From Blastococcus sp. CT_GayMR19 (lineage in GTDB: Bacteria > Actinomycetota > Actinomycetes > Mycobacteriales > Geodermatophilaceae): a DNA stretch of 64,000 nt. The translations under genes were made by a program, and so were the position numbers. The notes beneath the pieces were generated by a model, which was given only the letters and a program-made list of their open reading frames with translations, ran no database searches and was not told the origin of the DNA. This document shows, one piece after another, positions 55,175-63,705 of the stretch. The DNA is taken from NCBI RefSeq assembly GCF_004570385.1, contig NZ_SPQL01000006.1, forward strand, positions 1 to 64,000. Direction: 5' to 3'. The stretch's first letter is position 1. The number at the start of each line of letters is the position of its first letter.

Positions 55175-56863
55175 GTGAGCACCCAGAGCGATCCCCCGGC
55201 GGGCAGCACCCGGATCGAGACCGACGTCGTCGTCGTGGGGGCGGGGCTGGCCGGCCTGGTCGCCGTGGCGGAGCTGGCCGACGCCGGCAAGCGGGTGGTG
55301 CTCGTCGAGCAGGAGCCGGAGGCGTCCTTCGGCGGCCAGGCATGGTGGTCCTTCGGCGGGCTCTTCCTCGTCGACTCCCCTGAGCAGCGCCGGCTGCGGG
55401 TGCACGACTCGCTGGAGCTGGCCCGCCAGGACTGGTTCGGCACGGCCGGCTTCGACCGCGACTGCGACCACTGGCCGCGCCGGTGGGCCGAGGCCTACCT
55501 GCAGTTCGCGGCGGGGGAGAAGCGGGCGTGGCTCAAGGAGCAGGGCATCGGCTTCTTCCCCGTGGTCGGCTGGGCCGAGCGCGGCGGGTACACCGCCACC
55601 GGACCCGGGAACTCGGTGCCGCGCTTCCACATCGTCTGGGGGACCGGCCCGGGCGTCGTGGCGCCGTTCGCCCGCCGGGTACGGGCGGCCGTCGACGCCG
55701 GACTGGTGGACCTGCGCTTCCGGCACCGCGTCTCCGGGCTCGAGGTGAGGGACGGCGCGGTCACCGGCGTCCGCGGTGCGGTCCTGGAGCCGAGCGGCGT
55801 CGCCCGGGGGGAGGCCAGTTCGCGCGCCGAGGTCGGGTCGTTCGAGATCGCCGCCCAGGCCGTCGTCGTCACCGCCGGCGGCATCGGGGGCAACCACGAC
55901 CTGGTGCGCCGGAACTGGCCGGCCCGCCTGGGCCCGGCGCCGCAGCGGCTGCTGTCCGGCGTCCCCGCGCACGTCGACGGGCAGATGCTGCTCGCGACGG
56001 AGGACGCCGGTGCGAGCGTCGTCAACGGCGACCGCATGTGGCACTACACCGAGGGCATCCACAACCACTCCCCGGTGTGGGCGCAGCACGGCATCCGGAT
56101 CCTGCCCGGCCCGTCGTCGATGTGGTTCGACGCCACCGGCAAGCGGCTGCCGGTACCGCTCTTCCCGGGCTTCGACACCCTCGGGACGCTGGCGCACATC
56201 GGGACGACCGGTTACGAGCACACCTGGTTCGTGGCGACGCACAAGATCGTGGAGAAGGAGTTCGCGCTCTCCGGCTCGGAGCAGAACCCGGACCTCACCG
56301 GCAAGGACGTCCGGCTGCTCGCCACCCGGGTCAAGGCCGGTGTCGCGGCGCCCGTGAAGGCGTTCCTGGACCGCGGCGAGGACTTCGTCGTCGCCCCGAC
56401 GCTGCCCGAACTGGTGGCCGGGATGAACCGGATCACCGGGGGGACGCCGGAGCTCGACCTCGCGACGCTGGAGCGGGAGATCGTCGCCCGCGACCGCGAG
56501 ATCGCCCATCCGTTCACCAAGGACATGCAGATCACGGCGATCCGCGGCGCCCGCAACTACCTGGGCGACAAGCTGATCCGCGTGGCTCCGCCGCACCGCA
56601 TCCTCGACCCGGAGGCCGGGCCGCTGGTCGCCGTCCGGCTGAACCTGATCACCCGCAAGACCCTCGGGGGGCTCGAGACCGACCTGTCGGGCCGGGTGCT
56701 GCGCCCGGGCGGCGAGGTGTTCCCGGGCCTGTACGCCGCCGGCGAGATCGCCGGGTTCGGGGGCGGGGGCATGCACGGCTACCGGTCGCTCGAGGGCACC
56801 TTCCTCGGCGGCTGCCTCTTCTCCGGCCGGGTGGCCGGCCGCGCCGTGGCGGCCGCGCTGTGA
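55175..56863 (+). CDS. FAD-binding dehydrogenase (fumarate reductase/KstD-like flavoprotein)
   Basis: The 562-residue protein has the N-terminal dinucleotide loop DVVVVGAGLAGLVAVAELADAGKRVVLVEQE, a substrate-domain insertion, VVVTAGGIGGNHDLVRRNW, and a C-terminal flavin segment LYAAGEIAGFGGGGMHGYRSLEGTFLGGCLFSGRVAGR. It belongs to the succinate dehydrogenase/3-ketosteroid dehydrogenase superfamily, in the branch annotated only as FAD-binding dehydrogenase. The electron partner and substrate are unknown. Its stop begins the tandem 83-bp repeat. Confidence 0.87.
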   Translation: MSTQSDPPAGSTRIETDVVVVGAGLAGLVAVAELADAGKRVVLVEQEPEASFGGQAWWSFGGLFLVDSPEQRRLRVHDSLELARQDWFGTAGFDRDCDHWPRRWAEAYLQFAAGEKRAWLKEQGIGFFPVVGWAERGGYTATGPGNSVPRFHIVWGTGPGVVAPFARRVRAAVDAGLVDLRFRHRVSGLEVRDGAVTGVRGAVLEPSGVARGEASSRAEVGSFEIAAQAVVVTAGGIGGNHDLVRRNWPARLGPAPQRLLSGVPAHVDGQMLLATEDAGASVVNGDRMWHYTEGIHNHSPVWAQHGIRILPGPSSMWFDATGKRLPVPLFPGFDTLGTLAHIGTTGYEHTWFVATHKIVEKEFALSGSEQNPDLTGKDVRLLATRVKAGVAAPVKAFLDRGEDFVVAPTLPELVAGMNRITGGTPELDLATLEREIVARDREIAHPFTKDMQITAIRGARNYLGDKLIRVAPPHRILDPEAGPLVAVRLNLITRKTLGGLETDLSGRVLRPGGEVFPGLYAAGEIAGFGGGGMHGYRSLEGTFLGGCLFSGRVAGRAVAAAL

Positions 56864-57025
56864 GCGGACAGGGCCGTGAGCATCGCAGCGAGCGCCAGCG
56901 AGCGAGGAGCGGAGCGGTTCGCGGAAGCGAACCGGTGACGCTGTGAGCGGACAGGGCCGTGAGCATCGCAGCGAGCGCCAGCGAGCGAGGAGCGGAGCGG
57001 TCCGCGGAAGCGAACCGGTGACGCT
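56860..57025 (+). repeat. two tandem 83-bp units, each a 28-codon ORF chained by GTGA
   Basis: Units 56860-56942 and 56943-57025 differ at one base by my reading. Each opens with GTG and encodes 28 residues rich in Arg, Ser and Glu, ending at a TGA that overlaps the next GTG: first unit to second (56943), second unit to the gene at 57026. The first GTG overlaps the stop of the FAD dehydrogenase. GTTCGC-GGAA-GCGAAC (56917-56932) forms a six-pair hairpin with a GNRA-type loop in unit one; unit two has one mispair there. Confidence 0.85.
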
Positions 57026-57781
57026 GTGACCTCGGGCGGGAGCCCCTGGGCCGACCCGGCGACGCCGACCGAACCCGGCCCGCCCTACGCCGGGCCCCCG
57101 GCGACCGGCCCGCCGGCACCGGCGTACGGGTTCGGGCCGTACGGGCCCGCTCCTTACCCCTCGCCCTACGGCCCCCCGCCCTACGGACCTCCGTCGTACG
57201 GCGCCCCGTCGCCCTACGGCGCCCCGTCGCCCTACGGACCCCCGTCGTACGGCTCCCCGTCGCCCTACGGCCCCTCGGGGCCCTGGGTTCCCGGCCCGCC
57301 GCCGGGTCCCCGGCGGCCCGGCCAGGTGATCGGTTCGGCCGTGCTCGCGCTCGTGCAGGCCGCGCTGGTCGTCCTGGCCTCGCTCTACGTGTGGTTCGCG
57401 GTGTCGCTGGTCGGCTTCGCCGCCGAGCAGACCGGGACCTCCGCGTCGGGCACGGCGCAGGCGCTCGCCTCCGAGGGCAACGTCCTGGCCGTGCTCGGGC
57501 TGCTCTCCGCCGTCCTGCTCGTCGGCGCCGGCGTCGCGGGACTGACCCGGCGGACGCAGGTGGCCTGGCTGCTGCTCCTGGCGGGGCACGCCGTCCAGGT
57601 CGTCCTCGCCCTGTACTGGGGGATCCGCCTGCTCACGGTCCTGGGGGACGTGCCGGGCACGATCAGCGAGGGCGCCTTCGCGTCCGTCGCGCTGGTCTTC
57701 GCCGTCGCCCCGCTGGTCGGGCTCGGGCTGGTCCTGCTCGGGCCGGGCAAGGCCTGGTTCGACGGCACCGCGCGGGCCTGA
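57026..57781 (+). CDS. membrane protein with Pro/Tyr/Gly-repeat N-terminus
   Basis: The 251-residue product begins with a disordered 95-residue region of repeated [11 protein letters not shown]-like units, then has four hydrophobic helices (about 100-125, 150-170, 178-198, 218-240). Such Pro/Tyr/Gly-rich tails on small membrane proteins are common in actinobacteria, with no set function. The start is set by the GTGA overlap with the upstream repeat ORF. It precedes hisI. Confidence 0.75.
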   Translation: MTSGGSPWADPATPTEPGPPYAGPPATGPPAPAYGFGPYGPAPYPSPYGPPPYGPPSYGAPSPYGAPSPYGPPSYGSPSPYGPSGPWVPGPPPGPRRPGQVIGSAVLALVQAALVVLASLYVWFAVSLVGFAAEQTGTSASGTAQALASEGNVLAVLGLLSAVLLVGAGVAGLTRRTQVAWLLLLAGHAVQVVLALYWGIRLLTVLGDVPGTISEGAFASVALVFAVAPLVGLGLVLLGPGKAWFDGTARA

Positions 57782-57794
57782 CCGGGCCGCACGG

Positions 57795-57800
57795 CACACT
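57795..57800 (+). promoter_or_regulatory. -10-like CACACT for leaderless hisI
   Basis: CACACT ends seven bases before ATG 57808. The same hexamer precedes the YedY-like gene. Confidence 0.5.
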
Positions 57801-57807
57801 TGGGGGC

Positions 57808-58173
57808 ATGTCCGCCGCTTCCGCACTCGACCCCGCGGTCGCCACGCTGCTGAGCCGCGATCCGGCGGGGCTGGTGGCCGCCGTGGTGCAGCAGCACGAC
57901 ACCGGCGAGGTGCTCATGCTCGCCTGGATGGACGACGAGGCGCTGCACCGCACTCTCACCACCGGCCGGGCGACCTACTGGTCGCGCAGCCGCGGGGAGT
58001 ACTGGGTGAAGGGCGACACCTCGGGGCACCGCCAGTGGGTGCGCGACGTGCGGCTGGACTGCGACGGCGACGCGCTGCTCCTGCTGGTCGACCAGGAGGG
58101 CCCGGCCTGCCACACCGGCGAGCGCAGTTGCTTCCACCGCGGGCTGCCCGCCGTCCAGGTGGCGGGGCGATGA
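57808..58173 (+). CDS. hisI: phosphoribosyl-AMP cyclohydrolase HisI
   Basis: HisI opens the purine ring of PR-AMP, the third step of histidine synthesis, using Zn. The 121-residue monofunctional enzyme has [37 protein letters not shown], the metal-binding aspartates in [24 protein letters not shown], and Cys residues in [17 protein letters not shown] 57808 lies seven bases after CACACT (57795-57800). trpE overlaps its stop, joining his and trp genes. Confidence 0.96.
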   Translation: MSAASALDPAVATLLSRDPAGLVAAVVQQHDTGEVLMLAWMDDEALHRTLTTGRATYWSRSRGEYWVKGDTSGHRQWVRDVRLDCDGDALLLLVDQEGPACHTGERSCFHRGLPAVQVAGR

Positions 58174-59666
58174 GGTTCGGCGTCACCAGCCCGACCCGCG
58201 AGGAGTTCGGCCGGCTGGACCAGCCGGTCACACCGGTGACCCGCCGGTTGCTCGCCGACAGCGAGACCGCCGTGGGCATCTACCGCAAGCTGGCCGGCAA
58301 CCGGCCCGGCACCGTCCTGCTGGAGTCGGCCGAGCAGGGCAAGCGCTGGTCGCGGTACAGCTTCGTCGGGGTGCGCAGCGCCGGCGTCCTCACCGAGCGC
58401 GACGGCGCCACGCAGTGGCTGGGCGACGCCGTGCCCGGCCTCACCGACGACCTGCCCAGCGATCCGCTGGCCGCCGTCCGCACGCTGGCCCGCCGGCTCC
58501 GTTCGCCCCGGATGCCCGGCCTCCCCCCGCTCACCGGTGGGCTGGTCGGCTACCTGGGGTACGACGTCGTCCGGCGGCTGGAGCGGCTGCCCGACACGAG
58601 CACCGACGACCTCGGCATGCCGGAGCTGGCGATGACGCTGGTCACGGACCTGGCCGTCCTCGACCACACCGACGGCACCGTCCTGCTCATCGCCAACGCC
58701 CTGCGCGACGGCGGTGGCTACGACGACGCGGTCACCCGGCTCGACGCGATGGCCGCCGACCTCACCAAGGCCGTGCCGCCCGGTGTGGCGGTGCTGGAGC
58801 CGGTCGAGGCACCGGCCGTGCACAGCAACATGGAGCCGGGCGTCTTCGAGGACGGCGTCGAGCGGATCCGCGAGCACATCCGGGCCGGCGACGCCTTCCA
58901 GGTCGTGCTGGCGCAGCGGTTCGAGCTCGAGACGACCGTCGACGCGCTCGACCTGTACCGCGTGCTCCGGGCGACGAACCCGTCGCCGTACATGTACCTG
59001 CTGCGCTTCGCCGGCCGCGAGACGCCGTTCGACGTCGTCGGGTCCTCGCCCGAGGCGCTGGTCACGGTCACGGGGTCCTCCGCCGTCGTCCACCCGCCCG
59101 CCGGCACGCGTCCCCGGGGCGCGACCGAGGAGGAGGACGTGCGGCTGGCCGAGAGCCTGCTCGCGGACCCGAAGGAGCGCGCCGAGCACGTCATGCTGGT
59201 CGACCTCGCCCGCAACGACCTCGGCCGGGTGTGCGTGCCAGGGACGGTCGAGGTGCCCGACTTCATGCGCGTGGAGCAGTACAGCCACGTCATGCACCTG
59301 GTCTCGACGGTGGCCGGCGAGGTCGCCGACGGGCACGACGCACTGGACGTCTTCGACGCGACGTTCCCCGCCGGCACGGTCTCCGGGGCCCCCAAGCCGC
59401 GGGCGATGGAGATCATCGACTCCCTCGAGCCGACCCGCCGGGCGCTCTACGCCGGCACGGTCGGGTATGTCGACGCCAGCGGCGACATGGACATGGCGAT
59501 CGCGATCCGCACCGCCGTCCTGCACCAGGGCAGGGCCTACGTGCAGGCCGGGGCGGGGATCGTGGCCGACAGCGACGCCGCGACCGAGGAGGCCGAGACC
59601 CGGCACAAGGCGCGGGCGGTGCTCTCCGCGATCGCGACGGCCGAGGGCCTCCGGGAGATCCGGTGA
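58170..59666 (+). CDS. trpE: anthranilate synthase component I TrpE
   Basis: TrpE makes anthranilate from chorismate with ammonia supplied by TrpG, which is not in the window. The 498-residue product has the N-terminal LLES motif ([20 protein letters not shown]) used in tryptophan feedback, and chorismate-binding segments [46 protein letters not shown] and the C-terminal [14 protein letters not shown] 58170 overlaps the hisI stop. No leader peptide with Trp codons precedes it. Confidence 0.97.
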   Translation: MRFGVTSPTREEFGRLDQPVTPVTRRLLADSETAVGIYRKLAGNRPGTVLLESAEQGKRWSRYSFVGVRSAGVLTERDGATQWLGDAVPGLTDDLPSDPLAAVRTLARRLRSPRMPGLPPLTGGLVGYLGYDVVRRLERLPDTSTDDLGMPELAMTLVTDLAVLDHTDGTVLLIANALRDGGGYDDAVTRLDAMAADLTKAVPPGVAVLEPVEAPAVHSNMEPGVFEDGVERIREHIRAGDAFQVVLAQRFELETTVDALDLYRVLRATNPSPYMYLLRFAGRETPFDVVGSSPEALVTVTGSSAVVHPPAGTRPRGATEEEDVRLAESLLADPKERAEHVMLVDLARNDLGRVCVPGTVEVPDFMRVEQYSHVMHLVSTVAGEVADGHDALDVFDATFPAGTVSGAPKPRAMEIIDSLEPTRRALYAGTVGYVDASGDMDMAIAIRTAVLHQGRAYVQAGAGIVADSDAATEEAETRHKARAVLSAIATAEGLREIR

Positions 59667-59773
59667 GCGGACAGGGCGGTCAGCATCGCAGCGAGCGACG
59701 GAGCCGACAGGGAGTGAGCATCGCAGCGAGCGCCGGCGAGCGAGGAGCGGAGCGACCGCGGAGGCGACTGTGA
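59663..59773 (+). CDS. 36-codon composite repeat ORF between trpE and the trp membrane gene
   Basis: GTG 59663 overlaps the trpE stop. The ORF reads 36 codons and ends at TGA 59771-59773, overlapping the next start GTG 59770. It begins with the same bases as the 83-bp units at 56860 (GTGAGCGGACAGGGC, then CAGCATCGCAGCGAGCG) and contains a second, frame-shifted copy of the CATCGCAGCGAGCGCC core, so it looks like two repeat units fused. Confidence 0.4.
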   Translation: MSGQGGQHRSERRSRQGVSIAASAGERGAERPRRRL

Positions 59774-60432
59774 AAGAGCGAGCGAGGGGCGGAGCGGCCC
59801 GCGGGAGCGAAGCGACGAAACCGAGCGAGCGCCGGGAGCTGACCGTCGCCGTCCTCGCGTCCGCCGTCGCCGGTGGCCTCGCGCTGTTCGCCGGTGGGCA
59901 GACCTGGGCGACGCTTTCCGCGGTGCGCCCGGCTCCGCTGCCCCCGGTCACCGGGGTGCTGGCCGGCTCCACGTACGCCCCGCTGGTCCCCGCTGCCGGA
60001 CTGGTGCTGCTGGCCGCGGCCGTCGCCCTGCTCGCCGTGCGGGCGAGCGGGCGGACCGCCGTCGGGGTGCTCATGACGATCAGCGGCACCGCCGTGGCGT
60101 GGACCGCGGGCCGTGCCCTGGCCGGAGGCCTGCGCGACGCCGCGGCCGAGGTGCCGGTCGTCGTCGGGACGCCGGTGTCCGGGATCTCCGCGTTCTGGCC
60201 CGCCACGACCGTCGTCGCGGGGGTCCTGGGGGCCGGCGCAGGCCTGCTGACCGTGCTCCGGAGCCGCCACTGGCCGGCGATGGGACGCCGCTACGAGCGG
60301 ACGGCGTCACCGGTCGGCGGACGGGCGGCGGCGCCCCGGCCCGAGACCGACGAAGAGCGTGCCCACCTCGCCTGGCGGGCCCTCGACAGGGGCGAGGACC
60401 CGACCGATCCGGCGCCCGGCGCCCGCTTCTAG
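59770..60432 (+). CDS. Trp-region membrane protein (TIGR02234-like)
   Basis: The 220-residue protein has four transmembrane helices (about residues 25-43, 60-80, 88-107 and 132-158) and a polar C-terminus. Its position between trpE and trpC matches the conserved actinobacterial Trp-operon membrane protein, whose role is unknown. The first 22 residues (KERARGGAARGSEATKPSERRE) come from repeat sequence like that upstream, so the true conserved protein may begin at ELTVAVLASAV; GTG 59770 is kept because it overlaps the upstream ORF. Confidence 0.85.
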   Translation: MKERARGGAARGSEATKPSERRELTVAVLASAVAGGLALFAGGQTWATLSAVRPAPLPPVTGVLAGSTYAPLVPAAGLVLLAAAVALLAVRASGRTAVGVLMTISGTAVAWTAGRALAGGLRDAAAEVPVVVGTPVSGISAFWPATTVVAGVLGAGAGLLTVLRSRHWPAMGRRYERTASPVGGRAAAPRPETDEERAHLAWRALDRGEDPTDPAPGARF

Positions 60433-60458
60433 CGGAACGGGTCCGGGCCGCTGCACCC

Positions 60459-60478
60459 GCCCCCCGGCCGGAGGGGGC
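60459..60478 (+). terminator. possible hairpin after the trp membrane gene
   Basis: GCCCCC (60459-60464) can pair with GGGGGC (60473-60478) around eight bases. Short and without a T-run; a TAGAGT follows at 60491-60496 as a possible -10 for the trpC leader. Confidence 0.35.
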
Positions 60479-60528
60479 CCGTGCGCTCTCTAGAGTGGGC
60501 CCACCGATCGGCTGGTGAGGGGACCGAC

Positions 60529-60567
60529 GTGCGACAGGCAGTTGACCGCGAGGGCGAGCGGCCGTGA
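60529..60567 (+). CDS. 12-codon leader ORF, first of two before trpC
   Basis: GTG 60529 is preceded by GAGGGGA (60517-60523), a strong ribosome-binding site, and reads [12 protein letters not shown]. Its TGA (60565-60567) overlaps the next leader GTG 60564. TAGAGT at 60491-60496 could be the promoter. It contains no Trp codon, so classical attenuation is not indicated. Confidence 0.35.
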   Translation: MRQAVDREGERP

Positions 60568-60644
60568 CCGAGCTTGCGAGGTCGCGCAGGGGCGCAGCAG
60601 CGTCGCTCGCCGGGTCGACGGGCGCCAGCGAGGAGACCCGATGA
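60564..60644 (+). CDS. 26-codon repeat-family leader ORF before trpC
   Basis: This is the homologue of the ORF before dnaE1: same length, shared CGAGCTTGCGAG core, GGGTCGACG-type segment, and GAGGAG near the 3' end serving as the ribosome-binding site of the next gene. TGA 60642-60644 overlaps trpC ATG 60641. The peptide keeps M-x-E-L-A, Arg8, AA at 12-13, AGST at 16-19, Ala21 and EE at 23-24. Confidence 0.45.
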   Translation: MTELARSRRGAAASLAGSTGASEETR

Positions 60645-61450
60645 GCGTGCTCGACGACATCGTGGCCGGCGTCCGCGAGGATCTCGCCGCCCGCGAGGCG
60701 CTGGTCCCGCTCGACCAGGTCAAGGCGGCGGCGCTGGACGTGCCTCCCGCCCTCGACGCGCTCGCCGCGCTGCGGGCGCCGGGTGTCGGCGTCATCGCCG
60801 AGGTCAAGCGGCGCAGCCCGTCCAAGGGCGACCTCGCCGCCATCCCCGACCCGGCCGAGCTCGCCGCCCAGTACGCCGCCGGCGGCGCCCGGGTGATCAG
60901 CGTCCTCACCGAGCGGCGCCGCTTCGGGGGCACCCTCGCCGACCTCGACGCCGTCCGTGCAGTCGTCGACGTCCCGGTGCTGTGCAAGGACTTCGTGGTC
61001 ACCACCTACCAGGTGCACGAGGCACGTGCGCACGGTGCCGACGTCGTCCTGCTGATCGTCGCGGCGCTGGAGCAGAACGCCCTGCTCGGGCTGCTGGAAC
61101 GCGTCGAGTCCCTCGGCATGACGGCGCTGGTGGAGGTGCACACCGAGGCGGAGGCCGACCGGGCACTGTCCGCGGGAGCCTCGGTCATCGGTGTCAACGC
61201 ACGCGACCTGACCACCCTCGACGTCGACCGGTCGACCTTCGAGCGGATCGCGCCCGGGCTGCCGTCGGGGATCGTCAAGGTGGCCGAGTCCGGCGTGCGG
61301 GCGCCGCACGACCTGATCAGCTACGCGGCCGCCGGCGCCGACGCCGTGCTGGTGGGGGAGGGTCTGGTCACCGCCGGCGACGCCCGCCAGGCCGTCGCCG
61401 ACCTGGTGACGGCGGGCTCGCACCCGGCCACCCCGCGCACGACCCGCTGA
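60641..61450 (+). CDS. trpC: indole-3-glycerol phosphate synthase TrpC
   Basis: TrpC closes the indole ring, giving indole-3-glycerol phosphate. The 269-residue barrel has the catalytic lysine region [59 protein letters not shown] and the phosphate loop [31 protein letters not shown] 60641 overlaps the leader stop. It is monofunctional, without a TrpF domain. Confidence 0.97.
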   Translation: MSVLDDIVAGVREDLAAREALVPLDQVKAAALDVPPALDALAALRAPGVGVIAEVKRRSPSKGDLAAIPDPAELAAQYAAGGARVISVLTERRRFGGTLADLDAVRAVVDVPVLCKDFVVTTYQVHEARAHGADVVLLIVAALEQNALLGLLERVESLGMTALVEVHTEAEADRALSAGASVIGVNARDLTTLDVDRSTFERIAPGLPSGIVKVAESGVRAPHDLISYAAAGADAVLVGEGLVTAGDARQAVADLVTAGSHPATPRTTR

Positions 61451-61493
61451 CCCCCTGCGGTCCGGCCGGCGGTCGGCGCGGGACACTGGCCCC

Positions 61494-62843
61494 ATGACGA
61501 CCAGCTCGCTGCAGCCGCCCGGGGAACGCGTCCTGCCGGCGCGGCCGGGCTGGCCGGACGCGACCGGTCACTTCGGCGTCTTCGGCGGCCGCTTCGTGCC
61601 CGAGGCGCTGATCGCCGCGCTCGACGAGCTGACCGAGGCCTACGAGGCGATGCGGGTCGACCCGGCGTTCCTCACCGAGTTCGACGCGCTCCAGCGCGAC
61701 TACACCGGGCGGCCCAGCCCGATCACCGAGGTGCCGCGGTTCGCCGGGCACGCGGGCGGCGCCCGGATCCTGCTCAAGCGCGAGGACCTCAACCACACCG
61801 GCTCGCACAAGATCAACAATGTGCTGGGCCAGGCGCTGCTGACCAAGCGGATCGGCAAGACGCGGGTGATCGCCGAGACCGGGGCCGGGCAGCACGGCGT
61901 CGCGACGGCGACCGCCGCGGCGCTCATGGGGCTGTCCTGCACCGTCTACATGGGCGAGGAGGACACCCGCCGCCAGGCGCTCAACGTCGCCCGGATGCGG
62001 CTGCTCGGCGCCGAGGTCATCCCGGTGACCACCGGCTCCCGCACGCTCAAGGACGCGATCAACGAGGCGTTCCGCGACTGGGTGACCAACGTGGAGACGA
62101 CGAACTACGTCTTCGGCACGGTGGCGGGCCCGCACCCGTTCCCGGCGATGGTCCGGGACTTCCAGCGGGTGATCGGCGACGAGGCGCGCGCGCAGGTGCT
62201 CGAGCGCGAAGGCCGGCTGCCCGACGCGGTGCTGGCCTGCGTCGGCGGCGGCTCCAACGCCATCGGCATCTTCACCGCCTTCGTGCCCGACGACGGCGTC
62301 CGGCTCGTGGGCCTGGAGGCCGGCGGCGACGGCGTGGACACCGGGCGGCACGCGGCCACGATCACCGGTGGCTCGCCCGGCGTGCTGCACGGGGCGCGCT
62401 CGTACCTGCTGCAGGACGACAACGGGCAGACCATCGAGTCGCACTCGATCAGCGCCGGGCTGGACTATCCCGGCGTCGGCCCGGAGCACTCCTACCTGCA
62501 CGACATCGGCCGCGCCGAGTACCGCCCGGTCACCGACGCCGAGGCGATGGAGGCGTTCGCCCTGCTCTGCCGGACGGAGGGCATCATCCCGGCGATCGAG
62601 TCCGCCCACGCCCTGGCCGGGGCGATGGTGCTCGGTCAGGAGCTGGGGCCGGAGGCGCTGCTTCTGGTCAACCTCTCCGGCCGGGGGGACAAGGACGTCG
62701 AGACGGCGTCGCGCTGGTTCGGTCTCGGCGACCGCGAGGAGGTCGACCCGGGTCCCGGCCTGGACACCGACCAGCAGCCCACCGAGGGCGCCGTGACCCA
62801 GGGCGACGCGGTGGCCGGCCCCGACGCAGGAGAATCGGCATGA
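61494..62843 (+). CDS. trpB: tryptophan synthase beta subunit TrpB
   Basis: TrpB condenses indole with serine, using PLP. The 449-residue product has [13 protein letters not shown], the PLP lysine in [34 protein letters not shown], and the phosphate-binding [14 protein letters not shown]-terminal extension of about 45 residues beyond the fold (after [11 protein letters not shown]) is acidic and Gly/Pro-rich. ATG 61494 lies six bases after GACACT (61482-61487), which may be an internal promoter. Confidence 0.97.
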   Translation: MTTSSLQPPGERVLPARPGWPDATGHFGVFGGRFVPEALIAALDELTEAYEAMRVDPAFLTEFDALQRDYTGRPSPITEVPRFAGHAGGARILLKREDLNHTGSHKINNVLGQALLTKRIGKTRVIAETGAGQHGVATATAAALMGLSCTVYMGEEDTRRQALNVARMRLLGAEVIPVTTGSRTLKDAINEAFRDWVTNVETTNYVFGTVAGPHPFPAMVRDFQRVIGDEARAQVLEREGRLPDAVLACVGGGSNAIGIFTAFVPDDGVRLVGLEAGGDGVDTGRHAATITGGSPGVLHGARSYLLQDDNGQTIESHSISAGLDYPGVGPEHSYLHDIGRAEYRPVTDAEAMEAFALLCRTEGIIPAIESAHALAGAMVLGQELGPEALLLVNLSGRGDKDVETASRWFGLGDREEVDPGPGLDTDQQPTEGAVTQGDAVAGPDAGESA

Positions 62844-62884
62844 GGGCCACAGCGGCCATCTCGGCCCTGAGGACGGCGGCGTGA
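62840..62884 (+). CDS. 14-codon palindromic ORF chaining trpB to trpA
   Basis: ATG 62840 overlaps the trpB stop, reads [14 protein letters not shown] and stops at TGA 62882-62884, overlapping the trpA GTG 62881. Inside it, 62843-62868 begins AGGGCCACA and ends TCGGCCCT, with GGCC blocks that can pair. A related sequence occurs at the trpA 3' end. Confidence 0.4.
   Translation: MRATAAISALRTAA
62843..62868. repeat. GGCC-rich palindromic repeat, copy 1
   Basis: Twenty-six bases with outer arms AGGGCC/GGCCCT and three spaced GGCC blocks. It matches copy 2 (63662-63685) at all but three of 24 aligned positions by my reading. Confidence 0.75.
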
Positions 62885-63705
62885 GCAGTCAACTTGCCGA
62901 GCGCATCGGCACGGCCAAGGCCGAGGGGCGGGCGGCGCTGATCGCGTATGTCCCCGTGGGCTACCCGGACGTCGAGGGCTCCATCGCGGCCATGGTCGCC
63001 GCCGTCGAGGCGGGGGCCGACGTCGTCGAGGTCGGCGTGCCCTACAGCGACCCCGGCATGGACGGCCCGGTCATCCAGCAGGCGGTGGACGTCGCCGTCC
63101 GGGCCGGCGTCGGCATGACCGACGTGCTGCGGGCGGTCGAGGCGGTCGCTGCCGCCGGGGCGGTGCCGGTGGTCATGAGCTACTGGAACCCCATCGAGAG
63201 GTACGGCGTCCCCCGGTTCGCCACCGACCTGGCCGCCGCCGGGGGAGCGGGGGCGATCACCCCCGACCTGATCCCGGACGAGGCCGCCGCGTGGCTCGGC
63301 GCCGCCGAGGGGGCCGACCTCGACCGTGTGTTCCTCGTCGCGCCGTCGTCGACCGAGGCGCGCCTCCGCTCGACGACGGCCGCCTGCCGCGGGTTCGTCT
63401 ACGCGGCCTCCACCATGGGCGTGACCGGTACGCGGGCGACGGTCGGGGATGCCGCCGAGAAGCTCGTGGCCCGGACCCGCGAGGCCCGGCCGGACCTGGC
63501 CGTCTGCGTCGGGCTCGGCGTCTCGAACGGGCACCAGGCCGCCGAGGTCGCCGCCTTCGCCGACGGCGTCATCGTCGGCTCGGCCTACGTGCGCGAGCTC
63601 CTCGAGGGCCGCGGAACCGACGGCGTCCGTCGTCTCACCGAGGACCTCGCCCGTGGTGTGAAGGGCCACAATGGCCATCTTGGCCGGTCGGAAGGCAAGG
63701 CATGA
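62881..63705 (+). CDS. trpA: tryptophan synthase alpha subunit TrpA
   Basis: TrpA splits indole-3-glycerol phosphate to indole and glyceraldehyde 3-phosphate. The 274-residue barrel has the catalytic Glu and Asp in VVEVGVPYSDPGMDGPVIQ, VVMSYWNPIERYG, GAITPDLIPDEA and the phosphate loop GLGVSNGHQAAEV. The last 15 or so residues (VKGHNGHLGRSEGKA) are encoded by repeat copy 2 and its flank rather than by conserved TrpA sequence. lgt overlaps its stop by ATGA. Confidence 0.95.
   Translation: MSSQLAERIGTAKAEGRAALIAYVPVGYPDVEGSIAAMVAAVEAGADVVEVGVPYSDPGMDGPVIQQAVDVAVRAGVGMTDVLRAVEAVAAAGAVPVVMSYWNPIERYGVPRFATDLAAAGGAGAITPDLIPDEAAAWLGAAEGADLDRVFLVAPSSTEARLRSTTAACRGFVYAASTMGVTGTRATVGDAAEKLVARTREARPDLAVCVGLGVSNGHQAAEVAAFADGVIVGSAYVRELLEGRGTDGVRRLTEDLARGVKGHNGHLGRSEGKA
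63662..63685. repeat. GGCC-rich palindromic repeat, copy 2, inside the trpA 3' end
   Basis: AGGGCCACAATGGCCATC plus CTTGGCC-type end, read in frame as KGHNGHLG. The repeat appears to have been added to the trpA tail while keeping the frame open to the ATGA overlap with lgt. Confidence 0.75.

Noticed and set aside
52715-57826. Minus-strand open frame of 1703 codons opposite the exporter genes and the FAD dehydrogenase
   Set aside because: It covers five well-supported plus-strand genes, has low-complexity Arg/Gly/His/Pro-rich composition and no domain. Long antisense frames are expected at this GC content.
60433-60640. Tryptophan attenuator before trpC
   Set aside because: The leader ORFs contain no Trp codons, and the only hairpin (60459-60478) is short and lies before them.
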